Assembly: GCA_023426545.1 (NCBI GenBank)
Contig: JAFAAN010000003.1
Coordinates: forward strand, 1 to 39,927
Source: Pseudomonadota bacterium
Lineage (GTDB): Bacteria > Myxococcota > Myxococcia > Myxococcales > Myxococcaceae
Length of the DNA stretch: 39,927 nucleotides
Direction of reading: 5' to 3'
The position numbers and the translations under genes were made by a program. The first letter of the stretch is position 1. Each line of letters starts with the position of its first letter. Positions 1 through 7,707 of the stretch are shown here, piece after piece. Under the pieces are notes generated by a model that was not told where the DNA came from, did no database searches, and was given only the letters and a program-made list of their open reading frames with translations.

Positions 1-1
1 T

Positions 2-178
2 CTGGCCCCTGCTTCCGGCGTGGAACTGGCTCCCAAGGACGTGGCCACTTGGCAGCACCTGCGCGCCGCGCTCCATGCCCGCTGTCACCCGCGAGTCCTG
101 GGACGGCGCTTCCGGGCCAATCCGGGCAGCTACCTCCGAGACCTCGAAAAGGAGCTCAGGAGAAATTTGCCGGCGTAG
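2..178 (+). CDS. C-terminal fragment of an unrecognised protein, cut by the window edge
   Basis: An open frame enters at base 2 and ends at the TAG at 176-178, giving 58 residues. The composition is protein-like: it is charged, probably helical, and ends in a basic segment (SYLRDLEKELRRNLPA). I do not recognise the family. Its last 49 bases overlap the 3' end of the opposite-strand transposase frame. That transposase loses its family similarity exactly where this gene ends, which suggests that the two were joined by insertion or deletion. It could also be a chance frame in GC-rich DNA. Confidence 0.35.
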   Translation: MAPASGVELAPKDVATWQHLRAALHARCHPRVLGRRFRANPGSYLRDLEKELRRNLPA

Positions 179-528
179 TTTTTTTCGCGCGCCAGCTCCA
201 CCGCGTCCCGGAGGATTTCGGCCTCCTGCGTCTTCTTTCCCAACAGCCGCTGCAGCTCACGCACCTGGGCCTTGAGCGCCTGCACCTCGGACTCGGGCAC
301 CACGGCCTCACCGGCCTGCAGTCCCGACACGCCCCCTGACTCCTTCAACTGCCGCCACCGGAACAGCAGGCTGGAGCTGATGCCGTACTTGCGGGCCACC
401 AGCGAGACGCTGCTCCCCGGTGCCTCACTCTCGGCCACCAGGCGCAGCTTCTCCTCCGCCGAGTACCGTCGGCGACGCTTGCTCCCCTCGGCCCCCTCCG
501 GGGCTCCCTCTTGGGTCTTCTTCTCCAT
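130..528 (-). pseudogene. IS3-family (IS2-like) transposase OrfA, truncated element
   Basis: The 132-residue product has the layout of IS2 InsC/OrfA. A basic helix-turn-helix at about residues 19-65 includes the motifs RRRRYSAEEKLRLV and KYGISSSLLFRWR. A leucine-rich helix follows with the family signature ELQRLLGKKTQEAEILRDAV. At the codons for EKN there is a run of seven A (bases 185-179, A-AAA-AAC), which is the place where IS3 elements make their -1 frameshift into OrfB. Past it, neither the OrfA frame nor the -1 frame resembles OrfB, and the DNA belongs to another coding sequence. The element therefore lacks its catalytic DDE half and cannot move by itself. The start is the ATG at 528-526, just inside the left terminus at 582. 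Confidence 0.8.
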
Positions 529-582
529 CGTCAGACTCGCTTTCTAGCCGAACGAGCCTGTCCGACTCTTCAGGGGGCTACA
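179..582 (-). mobile_element. Remnant of an IS2-like insertion sequence
   Basis: The outer end is placed at 582. Read on the minus strand from there, the sequence starts TGTAGCCCCCTGAAGAGTCG. It has the 5'-TG terminus of IS3 elements and shares the CCCCCTGAA block with the IS2 left inverted repeat as I remember it. The other boundary is at about 179, where transposase similarity stops. The orfB gene and the right inverted repeat are missing, so this is a 5' fragment of about 0.4 kb. Confidence 0.55.
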
Positions 583-689
583 CCAACCACCTTGTGCGCG
601 TGCCGCCTCGGGTCCTCCACCGCCGCAAAACGCGCAAAGAGCAGCAGGGACATCCCATCACTTGAGGTCGTCTCTCCCGTTCTGGTCAT
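570..689 (-). pseudogene. N-terminal stub of a second transposase (ISAs1-like?), interrupted
   Basis: A 39-codon frame starts at the ATG at 689-687 and stops inside the IS2-like terminus. It contains LLLFARFAAVEDPRR, which resembles the N-terminal 'LL..F..l.DpR' block of ISAs1/DDE_Tnp_1-associated transposases. Its similarity-bearing part runs up to 583, directly against the IS2-like end. This suggests that the IS2-like element inserted into this transposase. The remainder of the gene is not found on the other side. The family call rests on about 18 residues and is tentative. Confidence 0.35.
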
Positions 690-1181
690 GGCAATGGGGC
701 AACCAATCCCACCAGTGACTTTATGCCCCCCTTGCTCCCGCCGTCCCTAACGATTCCGATCACCTATCGTGCGGGTGCCCTGCCTGCCAGGGGGAGACCG
801 TCTCGGTTGGTTTCACCGAGGAGCTTCCCCGTTTCCTCGCCCTCCCTGCTCGACATCTACACACTTATAGGGACACGACCCTACGTCAGCCCGGCCGAGT
901 ACGAGAGAACGGCTGAGGTGCAGAGGCACGCAGCGTAGTCAACCTGTCCACCGAAGCGGGTGACGCTCAACTCTCACCAGCGGCACTCCAGGCGGCGTTG
1001 CGAAGGCGAGATGGAATCCCCACGGACGCCATTCACGCGGGCAGGCGTGCGGTAGCAGGTCAGAAGGCGGGGAGGATGCTCCGCTCCTGGCCGGGCTCCT
1101 GGCAGGCCAAGCGGGCGGCAAAGCATCGTGCCCATGATGCTCTTTCCAGTCATGGCGACCACCTTCAGCGGAGGAGGGGCC
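583..1181. other. Gene-poor stretch with mobile-element debris
   Basis: About 600 bases precede the first intact gene. Apart from the transposase stub (570-689) and an IS256-like terminus (851-881), I see no supportable gene. The ORFs present have no recognisable motifs, and those in 940-1430 on the minus strand run antisense into the next gene. The sequence is less codon-biased than its surroundings, consistent with decayed insertion sequences. Confidence 0.5.
851..881 (-). repeat. IS256-family-like terminal inverted repeat (single copy)
   Basis: Read on the minus strand from 881 the sequence is GGGTCGTGTCCCTATAAGTG followed by TGTAGATGTCG. The block GTCCCTATAAGTGTGTAGAT aligns with the IS256 inverted repeat as I remember it (GTCCGTATAATTGTGTAAAA), agreeing at about 16 of 20 bases. 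No partner repeat or Mutator-type transposase is visible, so it is probably a leftover end. Confidence 0.35.
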
Positions 1182-2633
1182 ATGTACTTCCAGGCCATCA
1201 AGACCGAGGGCCTTGCCCAAATCACCTACATCCTGGGCAGTGAAGGCGAGGCGCTCGTCGTCGACCCCCGGCGTGATGTCGACGTCTACCTGGACGTGTT
1301 GCGGCGGCAGGGATTGCGGCTGCGCTACGTGCTCCAGACGCACCGTCAGGAGGACTTCGTTGAGGGCACCTCCGCGCTTGCCCGCCTTGCGGGCGCGCAG
1401 GTGGTGGCTGGCCGGCACCCCATCACCGGCCATGCCGACGTGCGGATGGGCGAGCGAGAGCGGCTACATCTGGGGGCCTTGACGCTGGTGGCGCTTCATA
1501 CGCCGGGTCACACGCCAGAGAGCATGAGTTGGGCCGTCTACCTGGATCCCCACCATGCCCAGGCTTGGGGCGTCTTCACGGGCGACGCGCTCTTCGCTGG
1601 AGAGACAGGGCGCACGGACCTGACGGTGCCAGAGCGGGTCTACGAGAACGCCGCGCTCCTCTTTGATTCGCTCCACCAAAAGGTCCTGCCCCTGGGCGAT
1701 CAGGCACTGGTCTTCCCGGCCCATGGGGCAGGCTCGGTGTGTGGCAGCGGCATCGCGGACCGGGAGTTGACGACACTGGGCTTCGAGCGCCTGCACAATC
1801 CCGTGTTCACCTCCAGCCGGAGCGACTTCATCCAGCGCAAGGTGCAGGAGCGGCTCCACAGGCCCTCGTATTTCTCGCGCATGGAGGAGGTGAACGTACG
1901 CGGTGGCGTGCCACTCTCCGCCGATTCATCCGCCATCCCCTTCCTGGAGCCGAAACGCTTTCAGTGGGCAAGTCACAGTGGGCTTGTCCTGGACGCGCGT
2001 GAGCCAGAGTCCTTCGCGGGAGGCCACATCCCGGGCTCGCTGAATGTCTGGATGCAGGGGTTGTCCGTGTTCGGTGGACAGATGGTACAGCCGGGCACGC
2101 CGCTGTTCCTCGTCCTGCCTGCGCACGCGGACTCGAAGGAGGCCGTGCTCGCTCTGGCCCGCGTCGGCCTCGACCAGGTGGAGGGCGTCCTCACGGGGGG
2201 ATTCGGGGCATGGCGCAACGCGGGGCTGCCGATCGAGAGCAACGGCACGCTGACGCCCGAGGCGCTCTTTTCCCAGCTGGAGGACTTCCAGGTGCTCGAC
2301 GTGCGTGAGCGCTCGGAGTTCGAGCGTGGCCACATCCTGAACGCACGGCATGCGTATGTGACAGAGCTGGAGGAGCGCCTCTCTGGGCTGGGACTGCGCG
2401 AAGACCATCCGGTCGCGGTGGTGTGCAGCACCGGCCGCCGCTCTGGACTCGCCACGAGCATCCTGCTCCGCAACGGCTTCGAGGAGGTCTCGAACGTGCT
2501 GGGCGGCATGTCGGCATGGCTGCGGTTGGACCTTCCGGTGCGGACAGGTCCGCAGACGGAGATCGAGCTCGAATCAGCAACACGTTCCATGGGGCAAGAG
2601 GAGCAGGACGTTTCTCCACCGTCGCCTTCGTGA
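1182..2633 (+). CDS. MBL-fold protein with two rhodanese modules (CstB/ETHE1-like layout)
   Basis: This 483-residue protein starts at the ATG at 1182, seven bases after a strong GGAGG; an upstream ATG at 1128 lacks such a site. Residues 1-240 form a metallo-beta-lactamase fold of the persulfide dioxygenase type, with HTPGHTPES (106-114), FTGDALFAGETGRTDL (D135) and PAHGAGSVCG (H181). The usual THxHxDH metal motif is replaced by THRQEDF (53-59), so two metal-ligand histidines are missing. Residues 262-350 form a rhodanese fold without a catalytic Cys. Residues 355-455 form a second rhodanese with an intact loop CSTGRRS (C415). The order MBL, pseudo-rhodanese, rhodanese matches CstB-type sulfane-sulfur proteins. 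A role in persulfide handling in the cytoplasm is likely, but dioxygenase activity is doubtful given the altered metal site. Confidence 0.82.
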   Translation: MYFQAIKTEGLAQITYILGSEGEALVVDPRRDVDVYLDVLRRQGLRLRYVLQTHRQEDFVEGTSALARLAGAQVVAGRHPITGHADVRMGERERLHLGALTLVALHTPGHTPESMSWAVYLDPHHAQAWGVFTGDALFAGETGRTDLTVPERVYENAALLFDSLHQKVLPLGDQALVFPAHGAGSVCGSGIADRELTTLGFERLHNPVFTSSRSDFIQRKVQERLHRPSYFSRMEEVNVRGGVPLSADSSAIPFLEPKRFQWASHSGLVLDAREPESFAGGHIPGSLNVWMQGLSVFGGQMVQPGTPLFLVLPAHADSKEAVLALARVGLDQVEGVLTGGFGAWRNAGLPIESNGTLTPEALFSQLEDFQVLDVRERSEFERGHILNARHAYVTELEERLSGLGLREDHPVAVVCSTGRRSGLATSILLRNGFEEVSNVLGGMSAWLRLDLPVRTGPQTEIELESATRSMGQEEQDVSPPSPS

Positions 2634-2694
2634 GCCGTCAACGAGGTTGTCATCGATAGGGGCATCTCCACTTTGGCGCGGGAAGGAGGCGGTC

Positions 2695-3117
2695 ATGGAG
2701 TCAGGGACGCATCAATTCGAACCGCATGTCAGTGAGGTTCAGCTGCGCATCTCAGGAACGGGACTCCTGGAACTCTTCGAGGAGGCCGGGTACGCGCTCG
2801 CGGAGCTCATGCTCGGAGAGGCACCGTTGCCGCAGCCCGCGCCAGAGTCGGCGGTGGAGCGCGTCACGCTCGTGGCGGCGGACACCGAGGCCCTGCTCGT
2901 CGACTGGCTCAACGAACTCATCGCCCGCTCGGACCTGACGAAGCGCGTCTACACGGACCTCGTGGTGGACGAACTCAAGGAGCGGTCGCTGCGCGCCCAC
3001 ATTCGCGGCGTGTCGCCCCCCGTGCTGAAGACCGCTGTGAAGGCCGCCACCTTCCATGGCCTGGAGTTGCACGAGCACGACGACGGCTTCACGGCCACGG
3101 TCGTCCTCGATGTCTGA
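2695..3117 (+). CDS. Archease (RtcB-activating protein)
   Basis: The 140-residue product, of family length, starts at the ATG at 2695 behind AAGGAGG; an upstream start at 2647 is less likely. Archease enables multiple turnover of the RNA ligase RtcB by promoting its guanylylation. Recognisable blocks are GTGLLELFEEAGYALAELM, TEALLVDWLNELI, AATFHGLEL and the C-terminal VVLDV. The N-terminal metal-site motif HTAD is HVSE here (residues 11-14), keeping an acidic residue at position 14. The C-terminal Asp and the FH histidine are present. It sits 26 bases before rtcB on the same strand, the usual archease-rtcB pairing, so the two are probably cotranscribed. Confidence 0.85.
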   Translation: MESGTHQFEPHVSEVQLRISGTGLLELFEEAGYALAELMLGEAPLPQPAPESAVERVTLVAADTEALLVDWLNELIARSDLTKRVYTDLVVDELKERSLRAHIRGVSPPVLKTAVKAATFHGLELHEHDDGFTATVVLDV

Positions 3118-3143
3118 GATCAACCCCCTGTCTTGAGGCAAGC

Positions 3144-4607
3144 ATGGAGACACTTCCAGAGGTCCCACAGCGGCTGGAGCCGCTCATCCGGCAGATAGGG
3201 CCCGCCCTGTATGAACTGGGCCAGGGCTTCCGAGAGGATATGCGCGTACCGGCCCGCATCGTCGCGGACTCGGAGCTGCTCCAGCAGATGGTCCAGGACC
3301 GGAGCGTGCCTCAGCTCGTCAATGTCACCACTCTGCCGGGCATCCAGGGCTTCGCCATCGGAATGCCGGACATGCACGAGGGCTACGCCTTCCCCGTGGG
3401 GGGCGTGGCGGGCACTGCGTTGCCGGATGGCGTCATCTCGCCGGGGGGCATCGGGTTCGACATCAACTGCGGCGTGAGGTTGCTGGCGACCGGGCTTCGG
3501 CACGAGGACGTGAAGGAGGTCCTGCCGGAGGTGGCTCACGACCTCGCTCGGAGCATTCCCACAGGCTTCGGCCGGCATGGCCGCCTGTCGCTGTCTCCCG
3601 AGCAGATGGACCGCGTCCTTACGGAAGGCGTCCCCTATCTGGTGGACACGCTGGGACTGGGGTCGCCGGAGGACGTCGACTACCTGGAGGCCGGAGGCTG
3701 CCTCGATGGCGCCGACACGGCCAAGGTCTCCGTCCGGGCCCGGGAGCGGGGGCATGACCAGCTTGGCACGCTCGGTGGCGGCAACCACTTCCTAGAGGTG
3801 CAGCGAGTGGAGCGCGTCCTCGACGCGGAGGCGTCATCGGCGCTCGGGCTGTTCGAGGGACAGCTCACCGTGCTCATCCACACGGGCTCGCGTGGGCTGG
3901 GGCACCAGGTCTGCACGGATGCCGTGCGCACCATGGACCGCGCCCTGGCACACGAGGGCATCCGGCTCGTGGACCGCCAGCTCGCCTGTGCGCCGCTGTC
4001 GTCGACGGAGGGGCAGGACTACTTCGCGGCCATGTGCGCCGCGGCCAACTTCGCCTGGGCCAACCGGCAGGTGCTCACCCACCGGGTGCGTGAGGTGTTC
4101 CGCCGGTGGTTCGGGGACCGGTCCGCTGCCTGGCCTCGCATCGTCTATGACGTCGCCCACAACATCGCGAAGCTGGAGCCGCATGAAGGCCAGCGCCTCT
4201 GTGTGCATCGCAAGGGCGCGACGCGGGCCTTCGGTCCTGGGCACCCCGAACTGCCCGCGGCCTATCGTCAGGTCGGTCAGCCCGTGTTCATCCCCGGAAG
4301 CATGGGCACGGCATCGTTCGTGCTGGTGGGGCAGGGGGCAGCCGAGGCCATCTCACTCAGCAGCGCCTGTCATGGAGCAGGCCGGCGATTGAGCCGCGCC
4401 GCTTCCAAGCGCCAGGTGGTGGGAAGTGAGCTGCGCGCGGCGCTGAATCGTCAGGGCATCGCCGTGGAGTGTCCCTCCAACGCGGAGCTCGCGGAGGAAG
4501 CGCCCCTGGCCTACAAGGACGTGGACCGGGTGGTGGACGTGGTCGAGGCGGCGGGTCTCGCGCGGAAGGTGGCGCGGCTGGTGCCGCTGGCGGTGCTGAA
4601 AGGCTGA
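3144..4607 (+). CDS. rtcB: RtcB RNA-splicing ligase
   Basis: This 487-residue, full-length enzyme joins 2',3'-cyclic phosphate (or 3'-phosphate) and 5'-OH RNA ends, using GTP and Mn2+. All signature blocks are present: GFDINCGVRLL (D106, C109), LGTLGGGNHFLEVQ (H215), IHTGSRGLGHQ (H246), DVAHNIAK (H339) and SSACHGAGRRLSR, where H410 corresponds to the guanylylated histidine. The ATG at 3144 follows GAGG at a normal distance. It is preceded by an archease, and a second, degenerate archease lies about 3.1 kb downstream. In bacteria RtcB is linked to RNA repair after ribonuclease damage. No RtcR-type sigma-54 activator lies next to it here. Confidence 0.96.
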   Translation: METLPEVPQRLEPLIRQIGPALYELGQGFREDMRVPARIVADSELLQQMVQDRSVPQLVNVTTLPGIQGFAIGMPDMHEGYAFPVGGVAGTALPDGVISPGGIGFDINCGVRLLATGLRHEDVKEVLPEVAHDLARSIPTGFGRHGRLSLSPEQMDRVLTEGVPYLVDTLGLGSPEDVDYLEAGGCLDGADTAKVSVRARERGHDQLGTLGGGNHFLEVQRVERVLDAEASSALGLFEGQLTVLIHTGSRGLGHQVCTDAVRTMDRALAHEGIRLVDRQLACAPLSSTEGQDYFAAMCAAANFAWANRQVLTHRVREVFRRWFGDRSAAWPRIVYDVAHNIAKLEPHEGQRLCVHRKGATRAFGPGHPELPAAYRQVGQPVFIPGSMGTASFVLVGQGAAEAISLSSACHGAGRRLSRAASKRQVVGSELRAALNRQGIAVECPSNAELAEEAPLAYKDVDRVVDVVEAAGLARKVARLVPLAVLKG

Positions 4608-4726
4608 GCGCCGGGTTGCATCGGACCGGCGGCGTGCGCTGCGTCTCAGGAGGAGGACGCGTGCGGGAACGTTCCGCCACCGGGGTGTGCGACTGGACGC
4701 ACGCTCACCGCGTCCAGGGAGGTTGT

Positions 4727-5149
4727 ATGTCGCTCTCGAGGTTCTGCCGCAAGTCGATGGCCATCGTCCAACCCACGCAGAGCGTGGCGGAAGCCGCCGA
4801 GTCCATGCGCGACCAGCACGTGGGCGCGCTCGTGGTGGTTCAGGACGACCTGCGCCCGGTGGGGCTGCTGACCGATCGGGACATCGCCACCCGGGTCGTG
4901 GCGACGCGGAGAGACCCTGCCGCCGTGCTCGTCGCGGACGTCATGTCCCCAGAGCCCGTCGTGGCGCGTGTGGATGATTCGATTGACCGGGCGCTCTTCA
5001 TCATCCGGCAACATGGCGTGCGCCGGCTGCCCATCGTGGACGAACGGGGGCGAATGGTGGGGCTCGTCTCCTTGGACGACTTGTGGGTGCTGCTCGCCGC
5101 CGAGCTCGACCAGACGGCCGCCGCCGTGCGGGGGAATATGGGGCCCTGA
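4727..5149 (+). CDS. Two-CBS-domain protein
   Basis: The ATG at 4727 follows AGGGAGG, giving 140 residues. Upstream in-frame codons are open but the sequence there is not protein-like. The protein is a tandem of CBS motifs (about residues 8-60 and 72-125) with the typical ends GLLTDRDI (46-53) and GLVSLDDL (112-119), and DVMS leading the second motif. Such stand-alone CBS pairs bind adenine nucleotides and act as energy or redox sensors. It lies 120 bases after rtcB on the same strand and ends at a hairpin shared with the convergent capA-like gene. The partner or target is unknown. Confidence 0.88.
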   Translation: MSLSRFCRKSMAIVQPTQSVAEAAESMRDQHVGALVVVQDDLRPVGLLTDRDIATRVVATRRDPAAVLVADVMSPEPVVARVDDSIDRALFIIRQHGVRRLPIVDERGRMVGLVSLDDLWVLLAAELDQTAAAVRGNMGP

Positions 5150-5164
5150 GGCCGCTCGCGGCCT
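5149..5164. terminator. Hairpin between convergent genes
   Basis: AGGCCGC and GCGGCCT form an almost loop-free inverted repeat at the 3' ends of the CBS gene and the converging capA-like gene. In practice it would be a 6-bp stem with a CTCG loop. No T-tract follows, so intrinsic termination is only plausible. Confidence 0.4.
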
Positions 5165-5174
5165 GCCTTGGGGC

Positions 5175-6347
5175 TCACGTCCACTGAAGGATGAGCGCAC
5201 CGTTGTCCTCGGGTGCCGGCCGCGTGCGGGTCCCCAGATCTCGCCCCTGCTGGTCGAGGACACCGCACAGCCACTCGGCGTCCTGCCGTGAGGCGTGATG
5301 GGGGCGGAATTGGCGTAACTGCATCGGAAGCATGCGGAGGCTCGCCAGCTCGCCAGTGGCAGGGGCGATGGACGCCAGGTACAGCAGCGTCAGGTCTGGC
5401 CGGAAGGCCGCGTGGCCGGAGATTCCCTCGTAGTCGTTCAGGAAGTCTCCGCAGCCGTAGAGGATGAGGTGTCCCCGGTGGACCTCGATGCCGCGCGGGT
5501 GGTGCGACGAGTGGCCATGGATGATGTCGACGCCGGCCTCATCGATGAGCGCTCGCGCGAAGGCCCGCTGCGCATCTGGCACCGCATAGCCCCAGTTGCC
5601 GCCCCAGTGGATGGAGGCGACGACGATGTCGCCCGTGCGTTTGACGGCCGCGACGCGCTCGCGCAGTTGCCGCACCGTGGTGGCTGACAGCGCTGGTAGC
5701 AGGTCCACGCCGGGCCGGTCTTCCGTCGCACCCCAGACGCGGGGAATCCCGCTGCTGCCATCACCGAACGAGAACACGATGACCCGGCCCCCGGTCACAT
5801 CCAGGATGGCGGGCCGCCGTGCTCGCTCCTGGTCCTCCCCGAGCCCCGAGGTGGCGATGCCCAGGTGCCGGAGGGTGGCCAGCGTTTCGAGGAGCCCCGG
5901 ATAGCCCCAGTCCAGCACGTGGTTGTTCGCCAGCGCGCAGCAGTCGATCCGTGCGGCTGTGAGGCAGGCCGCGTTCTCCGGGTGCATGCGATAATGAATG
6001 CCCTTGCCCGGCCACCACGCCTCGCTCGTGGTGACGCTCGTCTCCAGGTTGATGATTCGAACATCCGGCGCGGCCCGCTCCATCTCGTCGAGCGCGTCGC
6101 CCCAGAGCTCACCGAAGCCGACGGGCGTCCGGATGGGACCATTGCGCTCCTCTGCCAGCCGGATGTAGTCCCGCGCATCCTTCAGGTAGTCCTCGTGGAT
6201 GCCGGGCGGAGCAGGGTGGGGCAGGACCTGGTCGATGCCCCGGCCCGTCATCACATCTCCGCAGAGCAGGAGGGTGAGCACCTTCCCCGAGGCAGAAGGC
6301 GTCGAGCCATTGGCGCTCCGCCCCCTGTCCCGTGTGTCCGGAGTCAT
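5175..6347 (-). CDS. CapA/PgsA-like metallophosphatase-fold protein
   Basis: The product has about 390 residues from the ATG at 6347; a TTG at 6386 in the same frame would add 13. It has the CapA (poly-gamma-glutamate capsule) fold: LLLCGDVMTGRGID near the start, VRIINLETSVTT, CCALANNHVLDWG, VVASIHWGGNWGY and DIIHGHSSHHPRG followed by LILYGCGDFLNDY. The Asp, Asn-His and His clusters are the expected metal-binding positions. There is no signal peptide or membrane anchor and no pgsBC genes are nearby, so a real role in capsule synthesis is unproven. It lies directly downstream of a small zinc-ribbon gene on the same strand. Confidence 0.87.
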   Translation of the reverse strand: MTPDTRDRGRSANGSTPSASGKVLTLLLCGDVMTGRGIDQVLPHPAPPGIHEDYLKDARDYIRLAEERNGPIRTPVGFGELWGDALDEMERAAPDVRIINLETSVTTSEAWWPGKGIHYRMHPENAACLTAARIDCCALANNHVLDWGYPGLLETLATLRHLGIATSGLGEDQERARRPAILDVTGGRVIVFSFGDGSSGIPRVWGATEDRPGVDLLPALSATTVRQLRERVAAVKRTGDIVVASIHWGGNWGYAVPDAQRAFARALIDEAGVDIIHGHSSHHPRGIEVHRGHLILYGCGDFLNDYEGISGHAAFRPDLTLLYLASIAPATGELASLRMLPMQLRQFRPHHASRQDAEWLCGVLDQQGRDLGTRTRPAPEDNGALILQWT

Positions 6348-6399
6348 CGCGCGTCGGCCCCCCGCCACAGGCTCGTCGCGGGGCAAGCCCGGGAGCGTG

Positions 6400-6576
6400 T
6401 CAGAACGTCAGCCACTTCTTGGAGGTCACGGTATGAACGGTGGAGATGCGCTTCTCCACCTCCCTCTTCTCCTGGCAGCTTGGGCATTGGGGCGTTCGCG
6501 CATCGTGTTCCTTGATGCTCATGGCCTCGGTGAAGGGGGCCTTGCACTTGCGGCAGTAGAACTCGTAGACGGGCAT
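6400..6576 (-). CDS. FmdB-family zinc-ribbon protein (58 aa)
   Basis: This small gene starts at the ATG at 6576-6574, behind GGAG, and stops at the TGA at 6402-6400. The product begins MPVYEFYCRKCKAPF and carries two CxxC knuckles (CRKC at 8-11 and CPSC at 31-34). That is the pattern of FmdB/putative regulatory zinc ribbons. Members are cytoplasmic and their function is not well defined. It ends 53 bases before the ATG of the capA-like gene on the same strand, so the two may be cotranscribed. Confidence 0.85.
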   Translation of the reverse strand: MPVYEFYCRKCKAPFTEAMSIKEHDARTPQCPSCQEKREVEKRISTVHTVTSKKWLTF

Positions 6577-6779
6577 CACTCGCTCCTGCTCGGGTCTGGT
6601 TGCCTCCTGGGAAGGGTGGGGATGGAACGTGCTGCACGGCAGGGCTCAAGCTGCCATCCCTGCGCCGCTGCGGCGGCTCCTTCGTAGGGCCGGGGTGAAC
6701 TGCGCCCGCTGGGGCTCCTGATGGAGCGGGAGGTCGCAATCTGGGTGGTCGCTGCTCGCTGATGGCTCGGGGCGGTCGG

Positions 6780-7469
6780 TCAGGTGTGGGCCGTGCCTCC
6801 GGGCGGCGTGTGACGGTCGTAACCGCGGGTGAGCCGGGCCCGTGCCAGCAGCGTTGCGACCACTTCATCGGGAACCTGCCGGAAGTCGGCGTACCACTGG
6901 CCAATGGCATACAGCGAAGGCGTTGAAAGCACGCACACCACGTCATCCGCGAGGGGGGCGAGCTCGTCGAGCGTCTGGGATGCCGCGACGGGGACCGCGA
7001 GGATGATGCTGCTGGGCCGGAGCATGCGGAGCGCTTGGAGGGCCGCCCGGACGGTGCCTCCCGTCGCGATGCCGTCGTCCACCAGGATGACGCGCTGACC
7101 TTCGATTCGAGGCGCCCCGGCACCCTGGCGGAAGCGCGCCACCCGGGCCTTCACCTCGTCGGTCTTCTGACGGATGAGGCTTTGCAGGTCCACCTCGGTG
7201 ACGCCCATCTCATCCGTCAGCCTCCGGTTGACGAACGCGACACCACCTTCAGCGACCGCGCCGAGGCCCAGCTCCTCGTAGCCTGGCACGCCGACCTTGC
7301 GCACCACCCAGACGTCCAGCGGTGCGTCCAGTGCCGTTGCGACCTCGAAGGCCACGGGTACGCCCCCCCGGGGCAACGCAAGGACGAGCGTGCGTTCGCC
7401 CGTGTAGCCACGCTCGCGCAGCGACTGGGCGAGCCGCCGACCTGCATCGACACGATCCTCGAAGTACAT
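6780..7469 (-). CDS. Phosphoribosyltransferase-family protein
   Basis: The product has 229 residues from the ATG at 7469, after GGGGG; another ATG nine codons upstream is possible. The type I PRT fold is shown by LVLALPRGGVPVA (about 28-40) and the PRPP-binding loop VILVDDGIATGGTV (127-140). This family, often seen beside stress genes, is not the purine-salvage HPRT and its base substrate is unknown. It is read away from the second archease, with about 240 bases of shared upstream DNA. Confidence 0.88.
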   Translation of the reverse strand: MYFEDRVDAGRRLAQSLRERGYTGERTLVLALPRGGVPVAFEVATALDAPLDVWVVRKVGVPGYEELGLGAVAEGGVAFVNRRLTDEMGVTEVDLQSLIRQKTDEVKARVARFRQGAGAPRIEGQRVILVDDGIATGGTVRAALQALRMLRPSSIILAVPVAASQTLDELAPLADDVVCVLSTPSLYAIGQWYADFRQVPDEVVATLLARARLTRGYDRHTPPGGTAHT

Positions 7470-7707
7470 GGCGCCCCCTGCGATCAAGAGAAGCATGGCC
7501 GGGGCACCTGTCCACCGATGCTGGTCTATTTCTTACGGCCAGCCCGAATCCCGTTCAAGGTGCGGGAGCCTGAGCGGGGCAGCCACCCGTTCCCTTGGCT
7601 GGTGGCGGCCACGCGCCGGGACATCTGGTCACCCTGTGCGCGTTGCGCCGTCGGTGGCGTGCCGCCACGTTGGTTGAAGGACACGCCCACCCAGCGGGGA
7701 GGTCGAC

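Noticed and set aside
861..890. Short stem AGGG-ACACGA-CCCT considered as a terminator
   Set aside because: It is only four base pairs and is better explained as part of the IS256-like terminus.
6620..6660. Sigma-54-like promoter (TGGCAG...TGC, minus strand) before the zinc-ribbon gene
   Set aside because: The GG and GC elements are three bases too far apart for sigma-54 recognition.
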